This document shows, piece after piece, positions 26,501 through 38,353 of a stretch of 64,000 nucleotides of DNA. Numbering within the stretch: position 1 is the stretch's first letter; every line of letters begins with the position of its first letter. The notes beneath the pieces were generated by a model that did no database searches, was not told where the DNA came from, and saw only the letters and a program-made list of their open reading frames with translations. The translations under genes and the position numbers were made by a program. Origin of the DNA: Hydractinia symbiolongicarpus (taxonomy: Eukaryota; Cnidaria; Hydrozoa; Anthoathecata; Hydractiniidae); contig NC_079886.1 in the NCBI RefSeq assembly GCF_029227915.1, forward strand, positions 14,007,001 to 14,071,000, in the 5' to 3' direction.

Positions 26501-29500
26501 CCATCTGCCTGCGCAGGTTACCATTGGACTAGTCCTTCCAGTCTCAATGCGCTACAACGTTCCAAGTCGTTTTCATTAGCGCTGTTATCTTAGAACACTC
26601 TTAACTACGTGCACAGTCCTATAAAGACCGCAATACACCTTTTTGCAGTCCAATAAAAGCCTCACACGTAAATCACGTGGTTCCATCTGCCTGCGCAGGT
26701 TACCATTGGACTAGTCCTTCCAGTCTCAATGCGCTACAACGTTCCAAGTGGTTTTCATTAGCGCTGTTGCCTTAGAACACTCTTAACTACGTGCACAGTC
26801 CTATAAAGGCTGTAATATTGCCTTTTGCAGTCTCATAAAGGCCTCATACGTAATTAATGTGGTTCCATCTGCCTGTGCAGGTTACCATTGCACTGTTCTT
26901 TCCAGTCTCATGCGCTACCACGTCCCAAGTCGTTTTCATTAGCGCCGTTGCCTTACAACACTCTTAACTACGTGCACAGTCCAATAAAGGGTGTAATATA
27001 GCCTTTTGCTGTCTAATAAAAGCCTCACACGTAAATCAAGTGGTTCCATCTGCCTGTGCAGGTTACCATTGGCCTAGTCCTTCCAGTCTCAATGCACTAC
27101 AACGTCCTAAGTCGTTTTCATTAGCGCCATTGCATTAGAACACTCTTAACTACGTGCACAGTCCTATAAAGGCTGTAATATGGCCTTTTGCAGTCTAATA
27201 AAGGCTTCACACGTAAATCACGTGGTTTCACCTGCCTGCGCAGGTTACCATTGGACTGTTCCTTCCAGTCTCGATGCACTACAACGTCCCAAGTTGTTTT
27301 CATGAGCGCCGCTGCCTTACAACACTCCTAACTAAGTGCACAGTCCTATAAAGGCCGTAATATGGCCTTTTGCAGTCTAATAAAAACCTCGCACGTAAAT
27401 CATGCGGTTTCACCTGTCTGCGCAGGTTACAATTGGCCTAGTTCTTCCAGTCTCAATGTGGCACAACGTCCCAAGTCGTTTTCATTACCGCTGCTGCCTA
27501 ACAACACTCTTAACTACGTGTGCGCAGTCCAATAAAGGCTGTAATATGGCCTTTTGCAGTCTAAAAAAAGCCTCACACGTAAATCACGTGGTTCCATCTG
27601 CCTGCGCAGGTTACCATTGCACTATTCCTTCCAGTCTCAATGTGCTACAACGTCCCAAGTCGTCTTCATTAGCGCCGTTGCTTTACAACACTATTAACTA
27701 CGTTCACCGTCTTATAAAGGCTGTAATATTGCCTTTTACAGTCTCATAAAGGCCTCATACGTAATTAATGTGGTTCCATCTGCCTGTGCAGGTTTCCATT
27801 GCACTGTTCTTGCCAGTCTCATGCGCTACCACGTCCCAAGTCGTTTTCATTAGCGGCGTTGCCTTACAACACTCTTAACTACGTGCACAGTCCAATAAAG
27901 GGTGTAATATAGCCTTTTGCAGTCTAATAAAAGCCTCACACGTAAATCACGTGGTTCCATCTGCCTGTGCAGGTTACCATTGGCCTAGTCCTTCCAGTCT
28001 CAATGCACTACAACGTCCCAAGTCGTTTTCCTTAGTGCCGTCGCTTTAGAACACTCTTAACTACGTGCATCGTCCTATAAAGGCTGTAATATGGCCTTTT
28101 GCAGTCTAATAAAAGCCTCACACGTAAATCACGTGGTTCCATCTGCCTGCGCAGGTTACCATTGCACAATTCCTTCCAGTCTCAATGCGCTACAACGTCC
28201 CAAGTCGTTTTCATTAGCGCCATTGCATTAGAACACTCTTAACTACGTGCACAGTCCTATAAAGGCTGTAATATGGCCCTTTGCGGTCTAATAAAAGCCT
28301 CACACGTAAATCACGTGGTTCCATCTGCCTGCGCAGGTTACCATTGGACTAGTCCTTCCAGTCTCAATGCGCTACAACGTTCCAAGTCGTTTTCATTAGC
28401 GCTGTTATCTTAGAACACTCTTAACTACGTGCACAGTCCTATAAAGACCGCAATACACCTTTTTGCAGTCCAATAAAAGCCTCACACGTAAATCACGTGG
28501 TTCCATCTGCCTGTGCAGGTTACCATTGGCCTAGTCCTTCCAGTCTCAATGCACTACAACGTCCTAAGTCGTTTTCATTAGCGCCATTGCATTAGATCAC
28601 TCTTAACAACGTGCACAGTCCTATAAAGGCTGTAATATGGCCTTTTGCAGTCTAATAAAAGCCTAGCACGTAAATCACGTGGTTTCACCTGTCTGCGCAG
28701 GTTACCATTGGACTAGTCCTTCAAGTCTGAATGCGTTAGAACGTCCCAAGTCGTTATCAATAGGGCTGTGGCCTTAGAACTGCCTTAACTATGTGCACAG
28801 TCCTATAAAGGCTGTAATATGGCCTTTTGCAGTCTAATAAAGGCTTTACACGTGAATCACGTGGTTTCACCTGCCTGCGCAGGTTACCATTGGACTGTTC
28901 CTTCCAGTCTCGATGCACTACAACGTCCCAAGTTGTTTTCATGAGCGCCGCTGCCTTACAACACTCCTAACTACGTGCACAGTCCTATAAAGGCTGTAAT
29001 ATGGCCTTTTGCAGTCTAATAAAGGCCTCATACGTAATTAATGTGGTTCCATCTGCCTGTGCAGGTTACCATTGCAATGTTCTTTCCAGTCTTATGCGCT
29101 ACCACGTCCCAAGTCGTTTTCATTAGCGCCGTTGCCTTACAACACTCTTAACTACGTGCACAGTCTAATAAAGGGTGTAATATAGCCTTTTGCTGTCTAA
29201 TAAAAGCCTCACACGTAAATCAAGTGGTTCCATCTGCCTGTGCAGGTTACCATTGGCCTAGTCCTTCCAGTCTCAATGCACTACAACGTCCTAAGTCGTT
29301 TTCATTAGCGCCATTGCATTAGAACACTCTTAACTACGTGCACAGTCCTATAAAGGCTGTAATATGGCCTTTTGCAGTCTAATAAAGGCTTCACACGTAA
29401 ATCACGTGGTTTCACCTGCCTGCGCAGGTTACCATTGGACTGTTCCTTCCAGTCTCGATGCACTACAACGTCCCAAGTTGTTTTCATGAGCGCCGCTGCC

Positions 29501-32500
29501 TTACAACACTCCTAACTAAGTGCACAGTCCTATAAAGGCCGTAATATGGCCTTTTGCAGTCTAATAAAAACCTCGCACGTAAATCATGCGGTTTCACCTG
29601 TCTGCGCAGGTTACAATTGGCCTAGTTCTTCCAGTCTCAATGTGGCACAACGTCCCAAGTCGTTTTCATTACCGCTGCTGCCTAACAACACTCTTAACTA
29701 CGTGTGCGCAGTCCAATAAAGGCTGTAATATGGCCTTTTGCAGTCTAAAAAAAGCCTCACACGTAAATCACGTGGTTCCATCTGCCTGCGCAGGTTACCA
29801 TTGCACTATTCCTTCCAGTCTCAATGTGCTACAACGTCCCAAGTCGTTTTCATTAGCGCCGTTGCTTTACAACACTATTAACTACGTTCACCGTCTTATA
29901 AAGGCTGTAATATTGCCTTTTACAGTCTCATAAAGGCCTCATACGTAATTAATGTGGTTCCATCTGCCTGTGCAGGTTTCCATTGCACTGTTCTTGCCAG
30001 TCTCATGCGCTACCACGTCCCAAGTCGTTTTCATTAGCGGCGTTGCCTTACAACACTCTTAACTACGTGCACAGTCCAATAAAGGGTGTAATATAGCCTT
30101 TTGCAGTCTAATAAAAGCCTCACACGTAAATCACGTGGTTCCATCTGCCTGTGCAGGTTACCATTGGCCTAGTCCTTCCAGTCTCAATGCACTACAACGT
30201 CCCAAGTCGTTTTCCTTAGTGCCGTCGCTTTAGAACACTCTTAACTACGTGCATCGTCCTATAAAGGCTGTAATATGGCCTTTTGCAGTCTAATAAAAGC
30301 CTCACACGTAAATCACGTGGTTCCATCTGCCTGTGCAGGTTACCATTGCACAATTCCTTCCAGTCTCAATGCGCTACAACGTCCCAAGTCGTTTTCATTA
30401 GCGCCATTGCATTAGAACACTCTTAACTACGTGCACAGTCCTATAAAGGCTGTAATATGGCCCTTTGCGGTCTAAAAGCCTCACACGTAAATCACGTGGT
30501 TCCATCTGCCTGCGCAGGTTACCATTGGACTAGTCCTTCCAGTCTCAATGCGCTACAACGTTCCAAGTCGTTTTCATTAGCGCTGTTATCTTAAAACACT
30601 CTTAACTACGTGCACAGTCCTATAAAGACCGCAATACACCTTTTTGCAGTCCAATAAAAGCCTCACACGTAAATCACGTGGTTCCATCTGCCTGTGCAGG
30701 TTACCATTGGCCTAGTCCTTCCAGTCTCAATGCACTACAACGTCCTAAGTCGTTTTCATTAGCGCCATTGCATTAGATCACTCTTAACAACGTGCACAGT
30801 CCTATAAAGGCTGTAATATGGCCTTTTGCAGTCTAATAAAAGCCTAGCACTTAAATCACGTGGTTTCACCTGTCTGCGCAGGTTACCATTGGACTAGTCC
30901 TTCAAGTCTGAATGCGTTAGAACGTCCCAAGTCGTTATCAATAGGGCTGTGGCCTTAGAACTGGCTTAACTATGTGCACAGTCCTATAAAGGCTGTAATA
31001 TGGCCTTTTGCAGTCTAATAAAGGCTTCACACGTGAATCACGTGGTTTCACCTGCCTGCGCAGGTTACCATTGGACTGTTCCTTCCAGTCTCGATGCACT
31101 ACAACGTCCCAAGTTGTTTTCATGAGCGCCGCTGCCTTACAACACTCCTAACTACGTGCACAGTCCTATAAAAGCTGTAATATGGCCTTTTGCAGTCTAA
31201 TAAAGGCCTCATACGTAATTAATGTGGTTCCATCTGCCTGTGCAGGTTACCATTGCAATGTTCTTTCCAGTCTTATGCGCTACCACGTCCCAAGTCGTTT
31301 TCATTAGCGCCGTTGCCTTACAACACTCTTAACTACGTGTGCGCAGTCCAATAAAGGCTGTAATATGGCCTTTTGCAGTCTAACAAAGGCCTGACACGTA
31401 AATCACGTGCTTCCATCTGCTTGCGCAGGTTACCATTGGCCTAGTCCTTCCAGTCTCAATGCGCTACAACGTCCCAAGTCGTTTTCATTGGCGCCGTTGC
31501 CTTAGAATACTCTTAACTACGTGCACAGTCCTATAAAGGCTGTAATATGGCCTTTTGCAGTCTAATAAAAGCCCCACACGTAAATCACGTGGTTCCATCT
31601 GCCTGCTCAGGTTACCATTGCACTATTCCTTCCAGTCTCAATGCGCTACAACGTCCCAAAACGTTTTCATTAGCGCCGTTGCCTTACAACACTCTTAACT
31701 ACGTGTGCAGTCCTAGAAAGGCTGTAATATGGCCTTTTGCAGTCTAATATAAGCCTCGCACGTAAATCACGCGGTTTCACCTGTCTGCGCAGGTTACCAT
31801 TGGACTAGTCCTTCCAGTCTCGATGCACTACAACGTCCCAAGTTGTTTTCATTAGCGCCTTTGCATTAGAACACTCTTAACTACGTGCACAGCCCTATAA
31901 AGGCTATAATATGGCCTTTTGCAGTCTAATAAAAGCCTCACACGTAAATCACGTGGTTCCATCTGCCTGCGCAGGTTACCATTGGACTAGTCCTTCCAGT
32001 CTCAATGCGCTACAACGTTCCAAGTCGTTTTCATTAGCGCTGTTATCTTAGAACACTCTTAACTGCGTGCACAGTCCTATAAAGACCGCAATACACCTTT
32101 TTGCAGTCCAATAAAAGCCTCACACGTAAATCACGTGGTTCCATCTGCCTGCGCAGGTTACCATTGGACTAGTCCTTCCAGTCTCAATGCGCTACAACGT
32201 TCCAAGTGGTTTTCATTAGCGCTGTTGCCTTAGAACACTCTTAACTACGTGCACAGTCCTATAAAGGCTGTAATATTGCCTTTTGCAGTCTCATAAAGGC
32301 CTCATACGTAATTAATGTGGTTCCATCTGCCTGTGCAGGTTACCATTGCACTGTTCTTTCCAGTCTCATGCGCTACCACGTCCCAAGTCGTTTTCATTAG
32401 CGCCGTTGCCTTACAACACTCTTAACTACGTGCACAGTCCAATAAAGGGTGTAATATAGCCTTTTGCTGTCTAATAAAAGCCTCACACGTAAATCAAGTG

Positions 32501-34372
32501 GTTCCATCTGCCTGTGCAGGTTACCATTGGCCTAGTCCTTCCAGTCTCAATGCACTACAACGTCCTAAGTCGTTTTCATTAGCGCCATTGCATTAGAACA
32601 CTCTTAACTACGTGCACAGTCCTATAAAGGCTGTAATATGGCCTTTTGCAGTCTAATAAAGGCTTCACACGTAAATCACGTGGTTTCACCTGCCTGCGAA
32701 GGTTACCATTGGACTGTTCCTTCCAGTCTCGATGCACTACAACGTCCCAAGTTGTTTTCATGAGCGCCGCTGCCTTACAACACTCCTAACTAAGTGCACA
32801 GTCCTATAAAGGCCGTAATATGGCCTTTTGCAGTCTAATAAAAACCTCGCACGTAAATCATGCGGTTTCACCTGTCTGCGCAGGTTACAATTGGCCTAGT
32901 TCTTCCAGTCTCAATGTGGCACAACGTCCCAAGTCGTTTTCATTACCGCTGCTGCCTAACAACACTCTTAACTACGTGTGCGCAGTCCAATAAAGGCTGT
33001 AATATGGCCTTTTGCAGTCTAAAAAAAGCCTCACACGTAAATCACGTGGTTCCATCTGCCTGCGCAGGTTACCATTGCACTATTCCTTCCAGTCTCAATG
33101 TGGTACAACGTCCCAAGTCGTTTTCATTAGCGGCGTTGCCTTACAACACTCTTAACTACGTGCACAGTCCAATAAAGGGTGTAATATAGCCTTTTGCAGT
33201 CTAATAAAAGCCTCACACGTAAATCACGTGGTTCCATCTGCCTGTGCAGGTTACCATTGGCCTAGTCCTTCCAGTCTCAATGCACTACAACGTCCCAAGT
33301 CGTTTTCCTTAGTGCCGTCGCTTTAGAACACTCTTAACTACGTGCATCGTCCTATAAAGGCTGTAATATGGCCTTTTGCAGTCTAATAAAAGCCTCACAC
33401 GTAAATCACGTGGTTCCATCTGCCTGCGCAGGTTACCATTGCACAATTCCTTCCAGTCTCAATGCGCTACAACGTCCCAAGTCGTTTTCATTAGCGCCAT
33501 TGCATTAGAACACTCTTAACTACGTGCACAGTCCTGTAAAGGCTGTAATATGGCCTTTTGCAGTCTAATAAAAGCCTCACACGTAAATCACGTGGTTCCA
33601 TCTGCCTGCACAGGTTACCATTGCACAATTCCTTCCAGTCTCAATGCGCTACAACGTCCCAAGTCGTTTTCATTAGCGCCATTGCATTAGATCACTCTTA
33701 ACAACGTGCACAGTCCTATAAAGGCTGTAATATGGCCTTTTGCAGTCTAATAAAAGCCTAGCACGTAAATCACGTGGTTTCACCTGTCTGCGCAGGTTAC
33801 CATTGGACTAGTCCTTCAAGTCTGAATGCGTTAGAACGTCCCAAGTCGTTATCAATAGGGCTGTGGCCTTAGAACTGCCTTAACTATGTGCACAGTCCTA
33901 TAAAGGCTGTAATATGGCCTTTTGCAGTCTAATAAAGGCTTCACACGTGAATCACGTGGTTTCACCTGCCTGCGCAGGTTACCATTGGACTGTTCCTTCC
34001 AGTCTCGATGCACTACAACGTCCCAAGTTGTTTTCATGAGCGCCGCTGCCTTACAACACTCCTAACTACGTGCACAGTCCTATAAAGGCTGTAATATGGC
34101 CTTTTGCAGTCTAATAAAGGCCTCATACGTAATTAATGTGGTTCCATCTGCCTGTGCAGGTTACCATTGCAATGTTCTTTCCAGTCTTATGCGCTACCAC
34201 GTCCCAAGTCGTTTTCATTAGCGCCGTTGCCTTACAACACTCTTAACTACGTGTGCGCAGTCCAATAAAGGCTGTAATATGGCCTTTTGCAGTCTAACAA
34301 AGGCCTGACACGTAAATCACGTGCTTCCATCTGCTTGCGCAGGTTACCATTGGCCTAGTCCTTCCAGTCTCA
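23532..34372 (+). repeat. Large HOR block, copy 2
   Basis: This is the second copy of the block at 1-10,841, including its internal 12-monomer tandem repeat, the 3-bp deletion (GTCTAAAAGCC, near 30,471) and the rare single-base variants. Beyond 34,372 the sequence keeps matching a different part of copy 1: about 34.4-35.2 kb resembles 1.56-2.39 kb at offset 32,811. That is the pattern expected when HOR segments are reused in a new order. Near-identity means either very recent duplication or homogenisation, or an assembly duplication. Confidence 0.93.
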
Positions 34373-36600
34373 ATGCGCTACAACGTCCCAAGTCGTTTTC
34401 ATTGGCGCCGTTGCCTTAGAATACTCTTAACTACGTGCACAGTCCTATAAAGGCTGTAATATGGCCTTTTGCAGTCTAATAAAAGCCTCACACGTAAATC
34501 ACGTGGTTCCATCTGCCTGCTCAGGTTACCATTGCACTATTCCTTCCAGTCTCAATGCGCTACAACGTCCCAAAACGTTTTCATTAGCGCCGTTGCCTTA
34601 CAACACTCTTAACTACGTGTGCAGTCCTAGAAAGGCTGTAATATGGCCTTTTGCAGTCTAATATAAGCCTCGCACGTAAATCACGCGGTTTCACCTGTCT
34701 GCGCAGGTTACCATTGGACTAGTCCTTCCAGTCTCGATGCACTACAACGTCCCAAGTTGTTTTCATTAGCGCCTTTGCATTAGAACACTCTTAACTACGT
34801 GCACAGCCCTATAAAGGCTATAATATGGCCTTTTTTAGTCTAGTAAAAGCCTCACACGTAAATCACGTGGTTCCATCTGCCTGTGCAAGTTACCATTGGA
34901 CTATTCCTTCAGTCTCAATGTGCTACAACGTCCCAAGTCGTCTTCATTAGCGCCGTTGCTTTACAACACTATTAACTACGTTCACCGTCTTATAAAGGCT
35001 GTAATATTGCCTTTTGCGGTCTCATAAAGGCCTCATACGTAATTAATGTGGTTCCATCTGCCTGTGCAGGTTTCCATTGCACTGTTCTTGCCAGTCTCAT
35101 GCGCTACCACGTCCCAAGTCGTTTTCATTAGCGCCGTTGCCTTACAACACTCTTAACTACGTGCACAGTCCAATAAAGGGTGTAATATAGCCTTTTGCAG
35201 TCTAATAAAAGCCTCACGCGTAAATCACGTGGTTCCATCTGCCTGTGCAGGTTACCATTGGCCTAGTCCTTCCAGTCTCAATGCACTACAACGTCCCAAG
35301 TCGTTTTCCTTAGTGCCGTCGCTTTAGAACACTCTTAACTACGTGCATCGTCCTATAAAGGCTGTAATATGGCCTTTTGCAGTCTAATAAAAGCCTCACA
35401 CGTAAATCACGTGGTTCCATCTGCCTGCGCAGGTTACCATTGCACAATTCCTTCCAGTCTCAATGCGCTACAACGTCCCAAGTCGTTTTCATTAGCGCCA
35501 TTGCATTAGAACACTCTTAACTACGTGCACAGTCCTATAAAGGCTGTAATATGGCCCTTTGCGGTCTAATAAAAGCCTCACACGTAAATCACGTGGTTTC
35601 ATCTGCCTGCGCAGGTTACCATTGGACTAGTCCTTCCAGTCTCAATGCGCTACAACGTTCCAAGTCGTTTTCATTAGCGCTGTTATCTTAGAACACTCTT
35701 AACTACGTGCACAGTCCTATAAAGACCGCAATACACCTTTTTGCAGTCCAATAAAAGCCTCACACGTAAATCACGTGGTTCCATCTGCCTGCGCAGGTTA
35801 CCATTGGACTAGTCCTTCCAGTCTCAATGCGCTACAACGTTCCAAGGGGTTTTCATTAGCGCTGTTGCCTTAGAACACTCTTAACTACGTGCACAGTCCC
35901 ATAAAGGCTGTAATATTGCCTTTTGCAGTCTCATAAAGGCCTCATACGTAATTAATGTGGTTCCATCTGCCTGTGCAGGTTACCATTGCACTGTTCTTTC
36001 CAGTCTCATGCGCTACCACGTCCCAAGTCGTTTTCATTAGCGCCGTTGCCTTACAACACTCTTAACTACGTGCACAGTCCAATAAAGGGTGTAATATAGC
36101 CTTTTGCAGTCTAATAAAAGCCTCACACGTAAATCAAGTGGTTCCATCTGCCTGTGCAGGTTACCATTGGCCTAGTCCTTCCAGTCTCAATGCACTACAA
36201 CGTCCTAAGTCGTTATCAATAGCGCTGTGGCCTTAGAACTGTCTTAACTATGTGCACAGTCCTATAAAGGCTGTAATATGGCCTTTTGCAGTCTAATAAA
36301 GGCTTCACACGTAAATCACGTGGTTTCACCTGCCTGCGCAGGTTACCATTGGACTGTTCCTTCCAGTCTTGATGCACTACAACGTCACAAGTTGTTTTCA
36401 TGAGCGCCGCTGCCTTACAACACTCCTAACTAAGTGCACAGTCCTATAAAGGCCGTAATATGGCCTTTTGCAGTCTAATAAAAACCTCGCACGTAAATCA
36501 TGCGGTTTCACCTGTCTGCGCAGGTTACAATTGGCCTAGTTCTTCCAGTCTCAATGTGGCACAACGTCCCAAGTCGTTTTCATTACCGCTGCTGCCTTAA
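34373..36600 (+). repeat. Terminal part of the left domain
   Basis: About 12 left-type monomers. The first part, to about 35,204, follows 1.56-2.39 kb at offset 32,811. The last part, about 36.2-36.59 kb, resembles 3.6-3.97 kb. It ends at a monomer with an unusual CTGCCTTAAAACAC, after which right-domain types begin. Confidence 0.8.
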
Positions 36601-38353
36601 AACACTCTTAACTACGTGCACAGTCCTATAAAGACCGCAATACACCTTTTTGCTGTCCAATAAAGGCCGCACACGTAAATCACGCGGTTTCAGCTGCCTG
36701 CACCGGTTACCATTGGACTTGTCGTTCCAGTCTTAATGCGCTACCACGTCCCAAGTCGTTTTCATTAGCGCCATTGCATCAGAACACTCTTAACTACGTG
36801 CACAGTCCTATAAAGGCTGTAATATGGCCCTTTGCGGTCTAATAAAAGCCTCACACGTAAATCACGTGGTTTCACCTGTCTGCGCAGGTTACCATTGGTC
36901 TAGTCCTTCCAGTCTCAATGCGCTACAACGTTCCAAGTGGTTTTCCTTAGCGCTGCTGCCTTAGAACTCTCTTAACTACGTGCACAGTCCAATAAAAGGT
37001 GTAATGTAGCCTTTTGCAGTCTAATAAAGGCCTCACACGTAAATCACGTGGTTCCATCTGCCTGTGCACGTTACCATTGCACTATTCCTTCCAGTCTCAA
37101 TGCGCTACAACGTCCCAAGTCGTTTTCATTAGCGCCGCTACCTTACAACACTCTTAACTACGTGCACAGTCCTATAAAGGCTGTAATATGGCCTTTTGCA
37201 GTCTAATAAAAATCTAGCACGTAAATCACGCGGTTTCACCTGTCTGCGCAAGTTACCATTGGACTGTTCCTTCCAGTCTCGATGCACTACAACGTCCCAA
37301 GTTGTTTTCATGAGCGCCGCTGCCTTTCAACACTCCTAACTACGTGCACAGTCCTATAAAGGCCGTAATATGGCCTTTTGCAGTCTAATAAAAACCTCGC
37401 ACGTAAATCACGCGGTTTCACCTGTCTGCGCAGGTTACAATTGGCCTAGTTCTTCCAGTCTCAATGCGGCACAACATCCCAAGTCGTTTTCATTACCGCC
37501 GCTGCCTTACAACACTCCTAACTACGTGCACAGTCCTATAAAGGCCGTAATATGGCCTTTGGCAGTCTAATAAAAACCTCGCACGTAAATCACGCGGTTT
37601 CACCTGTCTGCGCACGTTACCATTGGACTAGTCCTTCCAGTCTCGATGCACTACAACGTCCCAAGTCTTTTTCATTAGCGCCGTTGCCTTACAACACTCT
37701 TAACTACGTGCACAGTCCAATAAAGGCTGTAATATGGCCTTTTGCAGTCTAATAAAGGCCTCATACGTAATTAATGTGGTTCCATCTGCCTGTGCAGGTT
37801 ACCATTGCAATGTTCTTTCCAGTCTTATGCGCTACCACGTCCCAAGTCGTTTTCATTAGCGCCGTTGCCTGAAACACTCTTAACTACGTGTGCGCAGTCC
37901 AATAAAAGGTGTAATGTAGCCTTTTGCAGTCTAATAAAGGCCTCACACGTAAATCACGTGGTTCCATCTGCCTGTGCACGTTACCATTTCACTATTCCTT
38001 CCAGTCTCAATGCGCTACAACGTCCCAAGTCGTTTTCATTAGCGCCGCTACATTACAACACTCTTAACTACGTGCACAGTCCTATAAAGGCTGTAATATG
38101 GCCTTTTGCAGTCTAATAAAAACCTCGCACGTAAATCACGCGGTTTCACCTGTCTGCGCAAGTTACCATTGGATTAGTTCTTCCAGTCTCAATGCGGGAC
38201 AACGTCCCAAGTCGTTTTCATTACAGCTGCTGCCTTACAACACTCTTAACTACGTGCACAGTCCTATAAGGCCTGTAATATGGTCTTTTGCAGTCTAATA
38301 AAAGCCTCGCACGTAATTAACGTGCTTCCATCTGCCTGCGCAGGTTACCATTG
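36601..38353 (+). repeat. Right-domain monomers before the first 30-mer HOR
   Basis: About ten monomers with no long-range copy that I could trace as a block. Two adjacent closely related monomers start near 37,353 and 37,535. A monomer with GTGTAATGTAGCC appears near 36,992 and again near 37,907. One base is lost at GTTGCCTGAAACAC near 37,865. This segment is transitional between the two domains. Confidence 0.78.

Larger units (their letters stand above)
1..36600 (+). repeat. Left HOR domain
   Basis: This domain is defined by recurring monomer subtypes. Examples are the type with CATACGTAATTAATGTGG, the type with ATCAATAGGGCTGTGG, the type with CCTTTGCGGTC followed by GCTGTTATCTTAG, and the type with GACCGCAATACACC. 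These recur in fixed orders over tens of monomers, including two near-identical 10.8-kb copies. The right limit is placed near 36,600, where monomers of the GCACCGGTTACC / GGACTTGTCGTTCC type first appear. Some left-type monomers reappear further right, for example at 41.6-42.6 kb and 53.6-54.5 kb, so the domains share ancestry and are not fully exclusive. Confidence 0.8.

Noticed and set aside
37805-38116. Longer open frames of 103-124 codons (for example here and at 60,482-60,856)
   Set aside because: They arise where 1-2 bp indels between neighbouring monomers happen to keep a frame open for nearly two monomers. The peptide simply repeats the one-monomer peptide in shifted form.
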